Shown here in pieces: positions 61,501 through 64,000 of a DNA stretch of 64,000 bases. The notes under the pieces were generated by a model. It was not told where the DNA came from, ran no database searches, and saw only the letters and a program-made list of their open reading frames with translations. The stretch comes from Bugulina stolonifera (taxonomy: Eukaryota > Bryozoa > Gymnolaemata > Cheilostomatida > Bugulidae), in assembly GCA_935421135.1 (NCBI GenBank), contig OW285187.1, positions 4,340,001 to 4,404,000 of the forward strand, given 5' to 3'. The position numbers and the translations under genes were made by a program. Positions within the stretch are counted from its first letter, which is position 1. Each line of letters opens with the position of its first letter.

Positions 61501-64000
61501 AAAGGTGTGAAAGCCACTGAACCAAAGATCTCAAGCTGCCAGAGACAGCGAGAACTGCCTAATGCTACCAGCAATGTAGATACGAACCTGATTCTCCAGC
61601 TGCTCCTGTTTCTCCCATAGCACCTCGGGATCCTCTGTCACCTTGCACTCCCTTGATACCAGCTTTACCGGGTGGTCCGGGCATGCCGGGCATACCAGCA
61701 AGTCCTACAAGTTGTACAATCAGTTAGGAATATATTATCAACTCACAATGTATGCTGTGTGAGGCTACTGTACATCGTAGCGTAATGTCCGAGATATGCA
61801 CATCACTCAAACCATCTTACACATAGTCTATTATAATCTAGTATAAGACTAGTAAGGTGACTAGCTAATAGAAGCCTACTGCAGTACCTCTAGCTTACCT
61901 GGAATACCCATTGGTCCCTTGTCACCGGCTCTACCAGGTCTACCAGGCTGGCCATCCATACCATTATTTCCTGCTGGTCCACGCTCTCCTGGAGCTCCAA
62001 TGGGTCCAATCACACCAGGTGGTCCAATTGGGCCAGTCTCTCCGTCCTTACCGTCATGTCCTGCAGTTCCTTGATCTCCCTAGGCAACCCAAGTACACTT
62101 GTATATACATTTAAGTACAACTTCTAACCTCCTCTTTCACATGTAATTCATTCGGTATTATTCTTCACAAATAGGAATTTGTTTATAAACAGCAATAGAT
62201 TTTATCTCCAGTAATAAACTCCTTGCAAGATCAAAGTTGCATGAAGACCCACATATTTTATTCTTTAACACATTTTACAATGTCCTTGTATGTTAACCAT
62301 GCACACATCTTTCACATCTTCTACTCACTCTAGCTCCAGGTGGTCCCATTCTTCCTGGTTCTCCAGCAGCTCCGACTGGTCCTGGCTCTCCTTCCTCTCC
62401 CTGGGCACCAACTGATCCTGGCTCTCCCATGTCTCCCTTGTTTCCCTCAGGGCCTCGTGGTCCTTTCAAACCTGGTTCTCCTGCAGGTCCCTACGAATCA
62501 TAAGGCATTATACTTGCAGATGGTAGATTCGCTTGATGAAATACGAAATGATAACATGCTGCTCCTGCTGCTTACTATCATAATTATAGTTATCATTGAC
62601 ATCACTAGTGGTGTCTGTGTTTGACTTTCCAATACTACTAAGCACTGAGTAGCTTAGTTATTAGAGAGTGTTATACGTGTAAGAGACGTACCATCATTCC
62701 TGGAACTCCGGTGTGTCCGATAGCACCAACCATACCCTGAATACCTTCATCACCTTGTGGGCCAGGTTCTCCTGGTGCACCAGTGAAACCAGGCATACCG
62801 GTATTTCCATTGCGACCATCTGGTCCAGCCATTCCTGTTAAACCTTGAGCTCCAGGATCTCCAGTCTCTCCTCTTGGTCCCTGAGGTCCAGGTGCACCAT
62901 CTTGTCCATTCTCACCTATTGTAGGTAAATGCAGACAAAAAATTTATCTATAAAGCTACATATTATGCAATAAAATAAAAATGCTATACATGTACATCTA
63001 TGCTTTTCGTTAATGATGAATGTCTACTTCTCAACAAGCAACAGTGAGAGGTAAACTATACCTGCGGGTCCCTCTTCTCCTACTGGGCCAGGATCTCCAA
63101 CATCTCCGCGCTTGCCTGGTGCACCGCGTGCTCCCTTTGGTCCTTCAGCTCCTGGTAAACCTGGTAATCCTTGGTCTCCAAGGTCTCCCACTGGTCCCTA
63201 CAATCACCAGACACAACATGTATATACAGGTAAGTTTCCATCATCTTATTTGTTTTACAATCGCCCTACCCTGTGTACATATAAACAAATGACTGAAGTA
63301 TATTGTTATTAGATAGTGCTATCAATATGGAACGTCAGAAAGTATGTCAGCTCACCTGGCGTCCGCGAGCACCGGGAGCTCCTGCAGGTCCAGGAGCACC
63401 CTTTGCTCCATTTGGTGCAATTTCACCGTCTTCACCAGGTGGCCCATTTGGTCCCATTGGTCCAGGAGGTCCAACTGGTCCTGGATATCCATCGGCACCA
63501 TCATCTCCTGGTGCTCCTTGGTATCCCTGATCTCCATCATCACCTACAAACCATTACAGTAAAGTATTCAATGTGCATTCAAACAAACTGCTAAGTTACC
63601 AATCAATACATCTTTGGTTCACAGTGCAGTTCCAGAAGAAGATGCAATTTTGTTATGGAAACACTGTCTTTTACATTGTATCTAATACCACCCCAACTTA
63701 ATAGCCCCAACCAAAACTAAGTTCTTAGGCTATGTAAAATTTTCGATCACAAACCTAATTGCATTTCCATTTGCATTATTTCCTTTTAGGAGCTAAACTG
63801 CAGTGTATGAGTAGTAAGAAAAGTTAAAAGTGAAACCAACCGGGGATTCCTTGCTCTCCATCATCTCCTCTTGGTCCTGGAGCTCCAGGGAAACCAACAT
63901 CACCAATCTCTCCAATTGGTCCAGCTGAGCCTCCTTCACCTCTAAATCCTTCCTGTCCAGCTTCACCAGGTGGTCCTCGCTGTCCCATTCGTCCGTTGTC
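58593..64000 (-). CDS. Fibrillar collagen alpha chain, 3' part with COLFI domain (5' end outside window)
   Basis: Extracellular-matrix chain that trimerises through its C-propeptide and forms banded fibrils. Exons in transcription order: 64000 (edge)-63841, 63543-63356, 63197-63062, 62915-62692, 62490-62329, 62079-61899, 61704-61588, 61229-61096, 60950-60797, 60661-60479, 59908-59791, 59638-59497, 59197-58979, 58736-58593 (TAA at 58595-58593). The first nine and a half encode uninterrupted Gly-X-Y triplets except for one Gly to Ala. The helix ends G-P-P-G-E-K-G-P and is followed by a Met-rich telopeptide (R-D-M-M-M-M). The last four exons form the COLFI domain: [44 protein letters not shown] and G-N-V-C-F-H at the end. 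Only six of the eight usual cysteines are present. The donor at 60796 is GC. Confidence 0.95.

Noticed and set aside
60490..63594. Several + strand frames overlapping the collagen exons
   Set aside because: They are antisense shadows of Gly-X-Y coding sequence, which is free of stops on the opposite strand because of its codon pattern.

Overview
This is a eukaryotic, animal (metazoan) genomic window. Genes are split by GT-AG introns, there are no bacterial-style operons, and the base composition is AT-rich with many palindromic TACATGTA-type words, minisatellites and small transposable elements. The families present (organic-anion transporters with an extracellular Kazal domain, a LITAF-like protein, a fibrillar collagen with a COLFI domain) are animal families. 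The collagen's reduced cysteine set and exon pattern suggest an early-branching animal such as a sponge, but this is inference and the species is not identified.

Layout: positions 1-102 are the end of an LTR-like element. Positions 919-4452 hold the 3' eight exons of a first SLCO/OATP transporter (its 5' exons lie left of the window). After a large AT-rich 46-bp satellite (about 5104-5790) comes a short LITAF-like gene (6541-7935) with a decayed-looking last exon at 8446-8607. Positions 8.6-12.8 kb are mostly unassigned, with an old hAT-type MITE and a GC-rich inverted/direct repeat. Five complete OATP genes then follow head to tail on the + strand: 12818-21303 (13 exons), 24160-30062, 31569-38872, 40736-48291 and 49767-56336 (12 exons each). 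An intact hAT-type MITE (21928-22655) and a diverged LTR-like element (about 22758-23718) separate the first two of these. A further LTR copy sits inside the fourth gene's intron (44260-44990), and another lies at 57190-57850 beyond the cluster. From 58593 to the right end, the minus strand carries the 3' part of a fibrillar collagen gene (14 exons, the last cut by the window edge), convergent with the OATP cluster.

I reconstructed all exons by reading splice sites, and the phases close without a frameshift in every gene. The OATP paralogues encode predicted 12-pass uptake carriers of 649-672 residues. The main biological signal is in how the array evolves. The Kazal exon is almost identical at the nucleotide level in all six genes although the rest of the proteins have diverged. 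Other exons pair up in conflicting combinations between paralogues (4/7, 5/6, 5/7), sometimes within one exon, which points to repeated gene conversion or unequal exchange. Several introns carry minisatellites that have amplified splice sites themselves: five acceptors in one gene and three donors in another. Gene numbering used below: OATP-1 (919-4452), OATP-2 (12818-21303), OATP-3 (24160-30062), OATP-4 (31569-38872), OATP-5 (40736-48291), OATP-6 (49767-56336).
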